Shown here one piece after another: positions 10,444-21,120 of a DNA stretch of 64,000 nucleotides. Each line of letters opens with the position of its first letter. Position 1 is the first letter of the stretch. The DNA comes from Bryoerythrophyllum caledonicum (Eukaryota > Streptophyta > Bryopsida > Pottiales > Pottiaceae), in NCBI GenBank assembly GCA_963971425.1, contig OZ020514.1:40523158-40587157 (forward strand), written 5' to 3'. Under the pieces are notes generated by a model, which searched no databases, had not been told where the DNA came from, and saw nothing but the letters and a program-made list of their open reading frames with translations. Made by a program: the position numbers and the translations under genes.

Positions 10444-11757
10444 TTTTTTGCCGACAATGTCGGCGATGGCAACTCTTAATGTTATTCATTGGTAATTATC
10501 AAAGTGTCTTTCATTAATGCTGAGTGAATCATCTAAAAATGCATTGCTGAGAAGAAATGTCCATTAAGCAATAGACCTTTTAAAGGAAAATCTGTAGTTA
10601 GACGGATAGTACCTTGTGAGAAATCTGTGAAAGGGTTCATGTTTTTAAAACATAATGACGTTTCCATGGGAAGTTGATCAAAGGAATTTGAATAATTTCT
10701 GTGCAGGTCCGTATCTATTCAGAGCATTATATAGAGTATATAAAGTGCTTAGTATGCCCAAGGGTTCTAGTTTTATAGAGCTCGTCCTTGAATTGACAAA
10801 TTTTTTAAGGAAAAGTTTGAATTCTTACCTCTTAAGTTAAAACAGATAATCTTAACCAAAGTGTGGGATAATGGAGAGGGTATTAATGAGGTAATTGATA
10901 AAAATGATGTTTTGTACTTAAAGTATCAATTACAGATTTTATTTGCTTAAAGAGGAAAATCAAAATATCAGATTTAACCAATTGTTTCAAAAAAGATAGG
11001 ATGGAATGGATTTAAATTTTCAAGACAAACTTTTATCTTTAGATATACTCAAAGAAATTTTGATGGTGTGCCATATAAACCCACGTTCTTTCTCTAAGAT
11101 CCTTAATTTTTTAAATAAATCAATTTAGAGGTACTATGCCTATAAAAACAATGAATCCTCTAAGTGAAACCTTAAAAGAAGTGAAAGCTAGGTTAAAGAG
11201 ATTGCTGGTAACTTATTCCAATTTTAAATATAACAAACTGAAATTATTTAATCTTTTAGATAAAGAAATAGAACAAATAAAGAACAACCATTGGTTCTAT
11301 CATAAAAGAAATCTTGCGATCACACACATTTTAACCAAGTTTAATTATCCTAGAAAGTTAATAGTAGGACCATTGCGACTACTACCAAAGATAGAATCAT
11401 TTACCTTAATATCGTGGCATCACTATTTTGATTTCTATGGAGCGGAGAGTTAGACCTCTCTTTTGGGATCCCAAATATAGAATGTTAGCAAATCTTGAGA
11501 ATGAATTTGCAATATTATAGGAATATTCTATCCCTTGACAATCAATACTAGGAAAAAATAGAACTTGAAATTGATGAGTATATTAGGTTTGCCATTCTAC
11601 GGATACATGAAAATGATATGGGAGTTCTCTTAACTAAATTCGGATATCCTTGTAATAGAAACAAAAAATTTAAAATATGAAATTAACTGAGGAAGCTCTT
11701 CAATTTATCACAGTTGAAATGTAAGAAATAAATTAAAAAATAATATGGAGTCCATCC
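10444..11757 (+). mobile_element. Internal 5' region of gypsy element 1, with broken frames
   Basis: Between LTR A and the clear gag sequence lie several plus-strand frames with many stops. One (10655-10840) contains MPKGSSFIELVLELTNFLRK, and another (11136-11453) reads LSETLKEVKARLKRLLVTYS and then FNLLDKEIEQIKNN. They are lysine- and leucine-rich and may be a decayed N-terminal extension of gag or a leader ORF, as some Tat-lineage elements carry. A 6-bp stem, GCCGACAATGTCGGC, occurs at 10450-10464. No named domain is recognised. Confidence 0.4.
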
Positions 11758-12428
11758 ATGTTAGGAATATATAAAGAAACTAAAGAAAAACAAAAACTTG
11801 CTAGAGCTCAGCAATATAAAAAACGGTCTGAACCAAGTGCTACACCTTTGCGGAAAAGTGAAAATCCTGCATTTGATCCTGAATCACCTTCACTAGAAGT
11901 GGAAAGTGATGTAAGGAAGTCTACTTATGATAGTTCCTATCAAGTTCTCCCGTATTTTACAACACCACAAGTTACCCCTATACAATTGACCTTTACACCA
12001 AAGGATCTTATTGTAGCTACTTTAAATAATACACAAAAATCTTATAAGGAAAAATGTAAAGGAAAAAAATATACCACACGTTCCTGTTGTTCTCAAAGTC
12101 TTGAAAAGTTGGAATTCGATACCTTAAGTGATAGGGATTGGAGTAAAGGAGAAACTTTAGAAACAAAAAAATCAGGGAAAGAGAATGAAGATTTAGGAGA
12201 AGAGGAATCTTTGTTTCACAAGGACATTGAGGAATTTAAAACTCTTTCACCCACTACATTGGATTTTGACTAGAAAGAGTTGTCTGATCACAAAGTGGAG
12301 GAGGTGAGATACAATAGCATAAGTGAAACAGAAGTAAGTGAGAAATGGTAAAATCCTTGTAGAAAAGAAGAGGAGTCAAAGGGAAAAAAATAGTTGGAAA
12401 CACCTGAGTATGAATATTCACCTAGGCA
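11758..12428 (+). pseudogene. Charged, disordered N-terminal gag segment
   Basis: A 171-codon open frame (to TAG 12271-12273) is rich in Lys, Glu, Ser and Thr. It starts near MLGIYKETKEKQKLARAQQY and ends EEFKTLSPTTLDFD. The same frame continues with TAG/TAA/TGA interruptions to about 12440 (KELSDHKVEEVRYNS). The composition predicts disorder, as is common upstream of the capsid-like domain in plant gypsy gag proteins. The neighbouring frame at 12429 carries on with a Ser/Pro-rich linker, implying a frameshift. The assignment to gag is by position. Confidence 0.45.
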
Positions 12429-12977
12429 TTGATACCTGAGTCATTAAATTTGTGTAGAAGATCCTCAAATACCTTACTGCCTGAAGATCCATTAAATCTA
12501 ACTAATCCTTCCGACACTCGACATTCATCAAGCCATACATATAATTCTTCTCCTTCTAACTCTTCGTCAGCTAATTCTTTTCCTGAGAGACTTCCACTAC
12601 CCTCACCACCTTCAACACTTCTTACTTATGAAAAACCTATTATTAATCCATTACCAATGGCACATCATTGGATGCTTACTATAGCTCCCTTTCCCTTATT
12701 TTATAGAAATCTGGGAGAAGACCCGGATGCTTACAAAGAGAGATTCAAGGTAGTTGCCACACCTAATGATCTAGCTGATGATAAATACACCACTAGTTTC
12801 CTTGCTAATTTATTGGAGGAAGCTCAAAGATGGTATACGCCATAAGATCCTAAACCTATTGATTGCAATGCTTTAAAGGAAGCATTTTTAACTAGATTAA
12901 GGCCGCATTCTTACCATAATACCTTGCAAGATCAGTTGCAAAGTTTTCAAATGTACGGTGATGAGACTATAGTAGGA
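12429..12977 (+). pseudogene. Gag capsid-like domain of gypsy element 1, first half
   Basis: A Ser/Pro-rich linker leads into a retrotransposon gag domain: HHWMLTIAPFPLFYRNLGED, then YKERFKVVATPNDLADDKYT, LEEAQRWYTP, TAA near 12843, and ALKEAFLTRLRPHSYHN. These are the usual landmarks of the plant Retrotrans_gag fold (a W-Y near the helix end, then A-F-x-x-x-F/L). The frame runs into ETIV at 12963-12974, where the LINE insertion splits it. Past the LINE the same frame resumes at 17220 with ETIVGYYTRLRNLLHRW. Gag would have formed the particle that packages element RNA. Confidence 0.75.
12966..12977. repeat. Target-site duplication, left copy (LINE insertion)
   Basis: ACTATAGTAGGA here and ACTATAGTGGGA at 17220-17231 (11 of 12 match) flank the LINE. 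Removing the LINE and one copy restores the gag reading frame, which supports the call. Confidence 0.8.
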
Positions 12978-13260
12978 AGAAGAAGAAGAACGTCGGTCTC
13001 CGAAGGAGCCGGCGTGAATAAAGTGTCTGTTCGTTCCACTACTAAGACCATGCCCACTGGACAAGGAATTCAAAAGTTGGAACTACGTCCCCCTCTTGAG
13101 GGTAGACAATATGTAACAAGTAACCACAAGCCAAAAAACCAATCAATCAAAAAAGAAGCAAGGAAGGAGGGAGGGGGGAGAAGAGAGGAGAGAGGGGGGG
13201 AGGAGAGAGAAGGGAGGGAAAAAATGGGGAAGAGGGTGTGTTTTGCGGAGTCAGGGTTTT

Positions 13261-13995
13261 TTAGAAATGAAGTAAGGGGTAATTTAATGGGAGGTCTAAC
13301 ATATCAGGGAGGGCTTGGTTGTTTTCAATTTTGCGTTTATGTAGAAGAATTGACATAGCATGTTGTATGGCAATGATGTTAGTATTTTTGAAAGTGTTTG
13401 TAATAGTATTAATAGGAATTTTGAAGGTGTCTTCTAGGATTTTTATGGATGGGATGAAGGTGGTGGCACGGGTGTTGGTTGTGATTACAATAAGGGGGTC
13501 CACTTTCCATCCGAGGGTAGTGTTGTCATCAATAAGGGGTTGGTATTTATTGATTTTGTTTTCAATTGTTTCTGGTGAGAATCTGTCATTACAGTATGTA
13601 AATTCGTTGAATTGAATGATGTAGTCTTGGTTTATGTGGTCAGGTAGGGGGTCATTGTATGGTAGGCCTCTAACGCAGAGTATGTCTGGTTTGAGTCAAG
13701 CATTGCTGTGGCATCGTTGAAACTCAACCGTGTTTTCTTGTAGGTTATTATTAAAGGTGCCGGCATTCATGAGAATAAAACATCTCGATTTGTTATGGGA
13801 GGTGACTAGTTTACGGATTTTCCATACGGCTTTGTTATGTCGTTTGACATTTAGGGAGTGTATGTGATAGTTATGACATTTAAGTAAAATATGTAGCCAT
13901 GTGTCGGGGTCCGTGGAGGTGCATATGGGGCATGTTATAGATGGGAATCTTTCTATTCCAAAGAAGAGTTGTTTTTGGGCGTTTCCCATATTTTG
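13261..13995 (-). pseudogene. LINE C-terminal tail with CCHC-like motif
   Basis: On the minus strand the frame holds CPICTSTDPDTWLHILLKCH, a C-x2-C-x8-H-x4-C arrangement like the C-terminal zinc knuckle of plant LINE ORF2 proteins that binds nucleic acid. It then runs into RKLVTSHNKSRCFILMNAG and a tail (DPLIVITTNTRATTFIPS). A TGA at 13693-13695 sits where copy 2 (near 58250) reads CGC, an arginine, so it is a nonsense change in this copy. The last residues differ from copy 2 near 13330, indicating a frame disturbance. Confidence 0.65.
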
Positions 13996-14199
13996 ACTGG
14001 TACGAAATTTGATGAGGCATGTTATTTGTGAATCAGTGATGATGGGATTCTTCCAGAAGTTTGTAGAAAGTACATTGTCTAATTTGTTGTTGCCGGTCCA
14101 TTTTTCTATGTTGGGGAAGTTTTCTACAATTGTGTCAAGGTTGTGATAAAGGTCTTGTTTCTTGAGATATTTGTTCAGGAATCTAATCGGGCCTTTGTC

Positions 14200-14876
14200 G
14201 GGGGTATCTTCTTTAGAGGGCTAGTCTTCTTTTTGGAAGTAGTATGGTGTGGCATGGGCATGTTCGTATGGATCTTTGGCATTTCTATGTGATTTTTCTC
14301 GGCCTTCTTTTGCTAGTTTATCTGCTTGTTCGTTTCCATCGATATTGGCATGGGCTCTAACTTTGTGAAGGGTTGTCATTTGTGTTCGCTTTTGTAGCAT
14401 TTGGACCATTCATATTAATATAGTTTGGTCGGGGTGGCTATTGTGGAGGGTAGGGTGTGTTATTTGGATATTTAGTAGATAAAGTGCATTGATACAGTCA
14501 ATGAATATGTGTGTGGGTTCATTGCTGTATTTTATTGTGATGATTTGTAGTGTTTTGTGTATGGCATAAGTTCTACTTTAAGGATGTTTTGTAGTCCATG
14601 AAGTCTTTTGGCTAGTTTAATTTCCTTGATAGGGTTGTATATGCCATATCCAGCTTTTTCTTTGCGCCAGTTTCCCGGGCTAACTTGTTCAGGTGGTTTG
14701 AAGGAGACATCGGTATAGTAGCTATATGCCGGGTCAAATTTTGGTGAAGTTGGAGTTTGGTAGTTTGAGAGGGATGGAGGCATTTCACGGTAATCTATTG
14801 TATTATTGATGTATTTTAGTTTTGACCATTTTTTGCTTCGGCTCACAGGAGTTTGTTTAATTGTTGGTGGGGCCAT
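14200..14876 (-). pseudogene. LINE RNase H domain
   Basis: The minus-strand frame contains FDPAYSYYTDVSFKPP (first catalytic Asp in YTDVS), KEIKLAKRLHGLQNILKVEL (region of the catalytic Glu; copy 2 reads AELMAI) and VRAHANIDGNEQADKLAKEG (the H-A-x-I-x-G-N-E-x-A-D signature). This is the RNase H that removes RNA from the cDNA hybrid. Small frameshifts split the frame near 14400-14540. A TAG near 14223 stands where copy 2 has TGG (KEDWSS), a G-to-A change. Confidence 0.75.
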
Positions 14877-15199
14877 TTTTGTGTATAGGCAGCGTATGTC
14901 TAGAGTGCTTGCTATGGAAGTGAGTTTGGCAAGCTGTTCTAGGGTGCCAAGGGTTTGATTTTGGTGGTGGACACATATTATTTGTAATGTAGATGGTTCA
15001 ATCCGGGATTTTTTAGCTCGGGTAAAATAGTGGGTTCTTCGTATGGAATTGAATCTGCTTCAAGTAGTGCAATGATATGAAAGTCTGTGAATGGGCTTGA
15101 TTGTTGGTTAGAGTATTGGTACCAATTTTTGTTCGGTGTGATAATGAGTGTGGATGTGTGGTGTGGGTCATTTTGGGCAGCAAGGGAGGCCCAGTATAC

Positions 15200-16545
15200 T
15201 TTGTTTGTAGGAGTTTGTAGGTTCAAAAAGTATAATTTGATTCCATAGCCATTGGTGTCTAGTAGTGAAAAGGTGTGTGAATGTCTGCCATTTTCTTCGT
15301 ATACAAAAAAATGGCTTGGTTGTTTTCTATTCTAATTGTGTTTGAGAATGTGAGAAAGTCATTTTCAGTGTTACATTCCGTTATGTAGATGTTTAGGAGT
15401 GGAATGATTATGGATGGGGTTACGGTTCTTCAGTCGTGTGATTGTTCTTGGGGGTGGTGAGCTTGAATGGTTTCCAAGTAGAATTTATTTTTAATTTTTT
15501 GATAGTATTATTTTAATTTTTCGGTGTTGTATGTGGAGGTGTTACGGTCGTGTCTTGGGAAGAGGTTTCTTTGAGGGAGCCATTTGTTGCCATTGGCATA
15601 GATATCTTGTATAGGTATTTTGTATATGGTTGGTATCTAAGTGTTGTATATGTTCATGGCTTATGATGTTATTAATAGGGTATATGGTGGAATTTTTGGA
15701 GATGTATGTTGGGGCACGGGGGTGGTATGGGTGTGATGGGTTGGAGGGGTGGATTGATAGTAGGGTTGTTCGTGGGAGAATGTTGTTGTTGATGGTGATG
15801 AATGGGTCTTGGAGTATGTAGGAGTATGGGTGTATGTTACAAGGGGTATCGCATGTAGTGGGGCATGATGGATGGCAAAAAAGTTGTTTGGCAACATGTA
15901 GGGCACTCTTGATTAGTTTGGATGGGGTGAAGTGGAAGGTTTTGAAGTCCTCATTATTCATGATGTGTGTGCCGTTTGATAAAGTAATTTGTTTTAATTC
16001 AAAAATAATTTTTGAAAGGAGTTGTTGTAAGAGTTTTTGGGAGAGTTGGGCATTTAGTGTGTTATAATTTTGTGTTTATTGGTGCCATAATGTTTCTAAT
16101 GATGTCCGATCAAAGAGAAAATTTGGAAGTGTGCTCTTCAGGTGAACTTTAGCCACGTGTTTTAATAGAAAAAATGTATGAGTTATTGGTGATCTTATAC
16201 AATCCATTTTTTTAATTCTAGGTATATTTTTGGCACCACCATATTGAGCAAGAACGTAATAAGTTAACCCATTGTATATTTTTTCGAGCCTACCTTTGTC
16301 ATTTATTGCATTTTGTAGTTGCTCCCCTATACATTGAGGATAGGCATTTTTTAAGGAGAAGGCTTCAAGTCCAAATACGTTTTGTGGGAGTTAGGTTATT
16401 GCGTTTGACATGCATTTTGGCATACCACAAATGGTTTTTTGTAAAGCTATAATTTTTTTTATCAAGTTTTTTGATGGCTGGCATAGAGTATGGTACAGTG
16501 TAGAAGCTGTATGCTACGACTGGGCGTATTACAGTGTCAACCATT
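15200..16545 (-). pseudogene. LINE linker between RT and RNase H
   Basis: Minus-strand frames carry moderately conserved, stop-broken sequence between the RT thumb and RNase H. A segment at 15542-15961 is rich in Cys, His and Pro (FCHPSCPTTCDTPCNIHPYS), and another at 14978-15226 contains WASLAAQNDPHHTSTLIIT. I do not recognise a separate domain. Plus-strand frames here are shadows. Confidence 0.5.
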
Positions 16546-17219
16546 TTAATTTTTTTGTTTCATGGTGGCCGGACATGTTGTTAATTCTTTGCATTGTTTA
16601 ATGAGTTTTGTGGTCGTAGTGTGAATTTGGATTTTCCATTTTAGAGAGGGAATAAGGTTTGTGCCTAGGTATACATATGCTTCGTTTTGGTGTAGTATGG
16701 GGATTGGTTGGCCACGATAGTTGATGTTAGAAGCTTGCATTAGAGCTTTAAATGTAGTTGGGTTCATTTTGGATTTATTTGGGCATCAAGTAGCTGCACA
16801 TTTTGGGACACCTACGTCCATACCAGCCCATTTATAATATCTATCAATTTTGTTAATTTGTGTTTGTAATGATTTTATTTTTTTAGTTATGGTAGCAAGG
16901 TCATCGGCGTAGGCAGCGGAGTTTATGGTGATTTGTGATGTACCAAAAGTGGATCCATTATTGCCTTGCTCTAGCCATTTAAGTAGTGGTTTTAAGAATA
17001 TGATGAATAGGTATGGACTAAGGGTGTCTCCTTGTATAGTTCCTTTGTGAATGGGGATAGGCTTAGTTTTACCAAAGTGCTCACCGGTGTAGTACGCAGA
17101 TGATTGGGAGTAGATATTTCCAATTAGTGTAATTGCATCTTTTGGGTATCCAATATCAGTCATTACAGCTTATAGTCGGGCGTGGTCTATAGAACCAAAG
17201 GAGTTTTTGAAGTCAACAT
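16546..17219 (-). pseudogene. LINE reverse transcriptase (palm/thumb, 5'-truncated)
   Basis: The minus strand encodes YVDFKNSFGSIDHARL (RT domain 3, with the first catalytic Asp), KGTIQGDTLSPYLFIIFLKP (domain 4, G-x-x-Q-G-D-x-L-S-P), INSAAYADDLATI (domain 5, Y-A-D-D) and AYVYLGTNLIPSLKWKIQ (domain 7, Y-L-G). All three catalytic aspartates are present in the sequence shown. TAA near 17170 and TGA near 16785 break the frame. The enzyme would have copied LINE RNA at a nicked genomic target. Confidence 0.85.
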
Positions 17220-17520
17220 ACTATAGTGGGATACTATACAAGACTTAGAAACTTGTTGCATAGATGGAAAAATCATCAGATGCCTAAAACTTGGATAACT
17301 TATACTTTCACTTGAGGATTGTTAGATCCTGTGTGTATTTATCAAATTAAGCTTTCTAACCTTGCAACACTAGATGCAGCTTATGCTGCTGCTAGGAGTT
17401 AGGAGATAGCTATGTAGAGGTCTAGCATGGTACCCCCAAGTGATGATTATTACAACTCACGCTTAATCAATTTACCTTACCAAGTGGGGATGAATTATAA
17501 AGAGAAATTACTACCCGTTC
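17220..17520 (+). pseudogene. Gag of gypsy element 1, second half after the LINE
   Basis: The frame continues in register from 12977: ETIVGYYTRLRNLLHRWKNH, then DPVCIYQIKLSNLATLDAAY and AAARS. The GLLDP...L...DAAYAAAR pattern is the C-terminal half of the plant retrotransposon gag domain. In-frame TGA near 17316 and TAG near 17400 and 17415 break it. The first 12 bases are the right copy of the LINE target duplication. Confidence 0.75.
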
Positions 17521-18250
17521 TTGGTCTACTCATATAAAAATCCTCCATTGATGCTATCGGCACCAGCCGTAAGTAAGGAAAAACATTTAGCATTGATACT
17601 TGTGAATTGTGGTAAAAGTGAGATTCAAGAATTACAAAAAAAATTGAAGATCTATCAGTTCAAATTTATAAGGGAAGAAACAAAAGACCTAAAGCAACTA
17701 ATGAAAGAGTTAATATGTGGTGCAGTAATTGCAAAAGTCATGGTCATATAGCCACAGAATGTAGACATCCAATAGGAGGTGTCTCTAAAATTAGATGTAA
17801 TTATTGTGGACTAAAAGGTCATTACATAACTACTTGTACGAATATTAAAGAAGTTATAACCTTAATCGAAGAGAAACCTTTTCAAAGCAATAATCAATAA
17901 CTTGTTTATAGAGCAACTTCTAAACAACCTTTTGTTAAAGAAGGTAACAATGGGCGATCTCAAGGAAACAATAACTATAACCAACAAAGAAACAACAATA
18001 ACCACTAAAAGAATTATGGATATAGTCAGCAAAAAGAGTGGAAACCACCTTACTAAGATATGAATGGAGACGATACTTGTTATGGGTGTAGAGAGCCAAG
18101 ACATTATCCAAGGGAATGTACTGACTGAGCCCAATAAGTTGGATATAGTTCACTTTGTATGAGATGAAAACAATCTGGCCATATTTCTAGTTTTTGTGCA
18201 ACAATAATAACTGAATTTTCCAATATTGAAAAACAAGTTTAACTTCTAGA
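17521..18250 (+). pseudogene. Gag nucleocapsid with four CCHC zinc knuckles
   Basis: One frame carries C-x2-C-x4-H-x4-C knuckles: CSNCKSHGHIATEC (near 17718), CNYCGLKGHYITTC (near 17793), CYGCREPRHYPREC (18078) and a fourth, C-M-R-stop-K-Q-S-G-H-I-S-S-F-C (near 18153), whose second Cys codon is now TGA. An Asn/Gln-rich linker separates the pairs. Knuckles bind the element RNA during packaging. Four is more than the one or two usual for plant gypsy gags. Other in-frame stops occur. Confidence 0.7.
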
Positions 18251-18811
18251 AATAGAAGCCTTCAATACACGAAGTGTTAACTACATGGGTGTAGATAACT
18301 CTCAAGATGTTTTTTACCAGCGCTTAAGCTAGAAAAGCTTTAAAAAAAGATCCAATTACTACTTCAGATAGTGATTACAATAAGAACAAACTTAGTCCGG
18401 TACTCAGAAGACATGCAACAAGCATACTTAAACATGCTAAAGCTCTTATGCCATCACCTCAAATAGTGGAGATGCCAAGTAGTGGTAACCAAGCAAAATC
18501 TTTTCAAAAATCTCCACAACTATCAATACCATCTCCAATTCCAAAAAAAGCGTTGTTTAAAGCTTTTGATAATGATAAACCAAGTACTTCATTGAAATCT
18601 TTAGAGCAATCTACATTTTAAAAATCTCCCAAAAAAATGTTAAGAATCTTTATTGCCTATGAACAAATGAAAGCATAATAGAATAATGAGATTAGTTGTA
18701 GAAATGAATCCTTAAAATATATTTACAGATTTAAATAGCTTACAACCACAGATTTCATTAAGACAATTACTTGCCTTATTCCTTTACTGTAAATTTGAGC
18801 TAACAAACTCC
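18251..18811 (+). pseudogene. Gag-protease linker of gypsy element 1
   Basis: This stretch keeps protein-like fragments rich in Ser, Lys and Pro, for example around 18420-18600 (SPQLSIPSPIPKKALFKAF), but is broken by stops and frame changes. It lies between nucleocapsid and protease and probably encoded the linker. Nothing else is recognised. Confidence 0.4.
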
Positions 18812-19315
18812 TTGATTAGAAAGAGAGCAAAAACCATTGAGGACAATGGTATTAAGAATTCTAAAAGAAGGGCAAATAAGGAAAAAAGTAAGTTGCAACG
18901 TGAAATTGTGAGGGTGCATGTTATATCTATAGAGCCAGGGTCAACTACAGTGGATGTTCTTATAGATGGGGCTTTAATTGAGGGAGTGCAAATGGATAGT
19001 AGGAATAGTGTCAATCTAATGAATATTGACACTACAGAAGAGTTATACATAACTAATAAGTTGGTGCGCACCCCCATTATCTTAAGAATGGCTAATCAAA
19101 GTAGAGTGAAACCTCTGGCTAATTTTTTTTAATTTAGTACAATAATTGGTGAGATTGATTACAAGATAAACTACATTGTATTTAAAGTGAGTGATTTTAT
19201 CTCTACTTATCCCATATTTCTTGGTAGACCATGGTTATATATAGCAAAGGCTAAAGTTGATTGGGGGAAGGGAACCTTAAATGTAGGAACCGGTTAGGAT
19301 AAGATTGCTCTTCCT
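18812..19315 (+). pseudogene. Aspartic protease (retropepsin) of gypsy element 1
   Basis: The frame contains VDVLIDGALIEGVQMDSRNS then VNLMN, with the retropepsin active-site position reading D-S-R in place of D-[ST]-G. It continues with STYPIFLGRPWLYIAKAKVD, the I-L-G-R-P-[WF]-L flap-end motif common in Tat/Athila-type gypsy proteases, and WGKGTL. A TAA near 19130 splits the two parts. The enzyme would process the Gag-Pol polyprotein. The change at the active-site Gly, consistent with a G-to-A transition, and the stops make it inactive. Confidence 0.75.
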
Positions 19316-19850
19316 ATGTTACGTGCACAATACCATGGTGAAGCTCAAAATGAAGACTCAGAACAAAACATTGAACCTAAGTCAGAATTTGAAGAAGAAA
19401 ATCCTAATGTAGTTCAAGATATGCCTACTCTTTTGATTTTAAGCCTTGGTGAGTATTTTGTACCTCTTAACCAAGTTGAGCTAGATGCTGCCATAGAAGT
19501 TTGGCAAAATGAAAATGTCTTTAACAAAACAATAGAAAATGAATATGATAAGGAACTTCTTTATGTGTCGGATTCAGATGAACTATTAGGTAGTAAGAAA
19601 ATCCCTAGTGTACGACCTTTAATGAAAACTACCATTGACTTAAACCTGGGTATTGAGGAAGATTCTAAATCCATTAAGCTCTATGATGGATTGAGTCTTA
19701 AGGAGAGACCAGAATGGTTAGTATTCTTTAGGATTGAGAAAGATGCATTTGCATGGATATACAAGGACTTAAAAGGAAGACCTCTTGAAGCGTGTCAGCA
19801 TAAAATTATCTTAGAAGCCAATACGAAATTTGTACGACAAAGGTAGTATA
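19316..19850 (+). pseudogene. Protease-RT connector of gypsy element 1
   Basis: A 176-codon open frame, acidic at first (NEDSEQNIEPKSEFEEENPN), contains KEGLSLKERPEWL-like sequence (here LSLKERPEWLVFFRIEKDAF, then AWIYKDLKG) and then HKIILEANTKFVRQR. The AWxYxDLKG...H.I.L...xxPVRQR pattern is the region just before the RT in Tat/Athila gypsy Pol proteins, where the reduced pattern FVRQR precedes the RT fingers. It ends in TAG near 19845, directly upstream of the RT. Confidence 0.7.
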
Positions 19851-20470
19851 GGATGAATCCAAAATACTCCTTAATGGTCAAACAAGAGATAGATAAACTA
19901 TTTGAGTGTAAATTCATATATCCAGTACCATTTAGTAAGTGGGTGTCTCCCATTGTTATTGTTCCTAAAAAGAATGGCAAATTACGGCAAATTACAAATT
20001 TGCCAAGATTTAGACAACTTAATAAAGCTACTAAACATGATTTCTTCCCACTTCCTTTTTCAAATGCAGTTCTAGATGGGGTGGCTGGACATGAATGTTA
20101 CTCCTTTCTAGATGGTTTCTCTGGGTACAATCAAGTTCGAATTGCTCCAAAGGATAGACCCTTAACAACCTTTACAGCTCATTGAAGTACATTTGCATAC
20201 AATATCATTTCCTTTGGGTTATATAATGCCTCAGCAACATTCCAGAGAGTCGTAGCGCAAGCATTCACTAAATACTTAAGGAAGTTCATGGAAATATTCC
20301 TAGATGATTTTCGTGTATGGATCTAAGGAACAACATTCTAAATCCTTAAAGAATTTTTTTGATAAGTGTAGGGAATATAGAATATTCATTTATGCAACAA
20401 AGTCTGAATTTGCTACCACTTGTGGTAAGTTATTGGGCCATATAGTCTCCATTGATGGAATCTTAGTAGA
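19851..20470 (+). pseudogene. Reverse transcriptase of gypsy element 1
   Basis: The RT fingers and palm are clear: LFECKFIYPVPFSKWVSPIV, VPKKNGKLRQ, HECYSFLDGFSGYNQVRIAP (first catalytic Asp in FLD), FGLYNASATFQRVV and FMEIFLDDF (the catalytic DD pair). The phrases match Tat/Athila-lineage Ty3/gypsy polymerases. A TGA near 20183 and a frameshift near 20315 interrupt it. It copied element RNA into cDNA. The catalytic aspartates survive although the frame does not. Confidence 0.85.
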
Positions 20471-20659
20471 CCTCAATTAGGTAGAGTTAATCTTTAAAAT
20501 GGAAATGTTCATATACTTAACCGCCTTAAAACAATTTTCGGGTGTTGAAAGCTATTATCGAAGATTCATTTATAAGTTTGCCTTTATAGCTGCTCCCTAA
20601 AATGTTTTAACAAAATAAATAGTAAGACCAAGAATATGGACAAAAAATTGTACCAAAGC

Positions 20660-21120
20660 CTTTAACAAATTGAAGTGAAGGTTATGTAAGGCACCTGTTT
20701 TTATTCCCCCTATTGGACCAAACCGTTTGAGGTGTATGTAAATGCATCTAACGTTGCAATAGGCAGTGTTTCAAGCCAAAATAAATCTAAAGGTCATGAT
20801 AGACCTCTCTACTTTGCTAGTAGACAAATAAGTGCTGCAGAACAAAACAATTCAGACATTGAAAAGGAAGGATTGGAAATGATCTTTACAATTTAAAAAT
20901 TGAGACATTATTTATTGGGGTATAAGTTTATAATTCATATTGATCATGATGCCTTAAAATATAGGATTAATAAATTCCAATTGAGTCAAAGGATTGCACG
21001 GTGGGTTTTGAAGCAATAAGAATTTTATTTTGTCACTTTTGTTTGACCGGGGAAAATCCACCAAAATGCAGATTTTTTGTCTTGACAAAATGAAGAGGTC
21101 AATCCCGTATCCTTAAACAA
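20660..21120 (+). pseudogene. RNase H of gypsy element 1
   Basis: After a decayed connection domain the frame reads FEVYVNASNVAIGSVSSQNK (the usual first catalytic Asp position is Asn here), HDRPLYFASRQISAAEQNNS, DIEKEGLEMIFT (catalytic Glu), LRHYLLGYKFIIHIDHDALK and INKFQLSQRIARWVL. TAA and TGA codons break it near 20895, 21019 and 21043. This is the RNase H that degrades template RNA. The Asp-to-Asn change again fits a G-to-A transition. Confidence 0.75.

Larger units (their letters stand above)
12978..17219 (-). mobile_element. 5'-truncated LINE (RT plus RNase H) inserted in gypsy gag
   Basis: A non-LTR retrotransposon lies on the minus strand, with its 3' end at 12978 and its truncated 5' end at 17219. 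The order on the minus strand is RT palm and thumb, a linker, RNase H, and a C-terminal zinc-knuckle-like tail. It ends in a short (TTC)n tail instead of poly(A). Truncation falls inside the RT (the first residues are YVDFKNSFGSIDHARL, near RT domain 3), typical of incomplete target-primed reverse transcription. A second, shorter copy of the same family is at 57329-58738 on the plus strand. Twelve-base flanking duplications mark the insertion. Confidence 0.85.
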
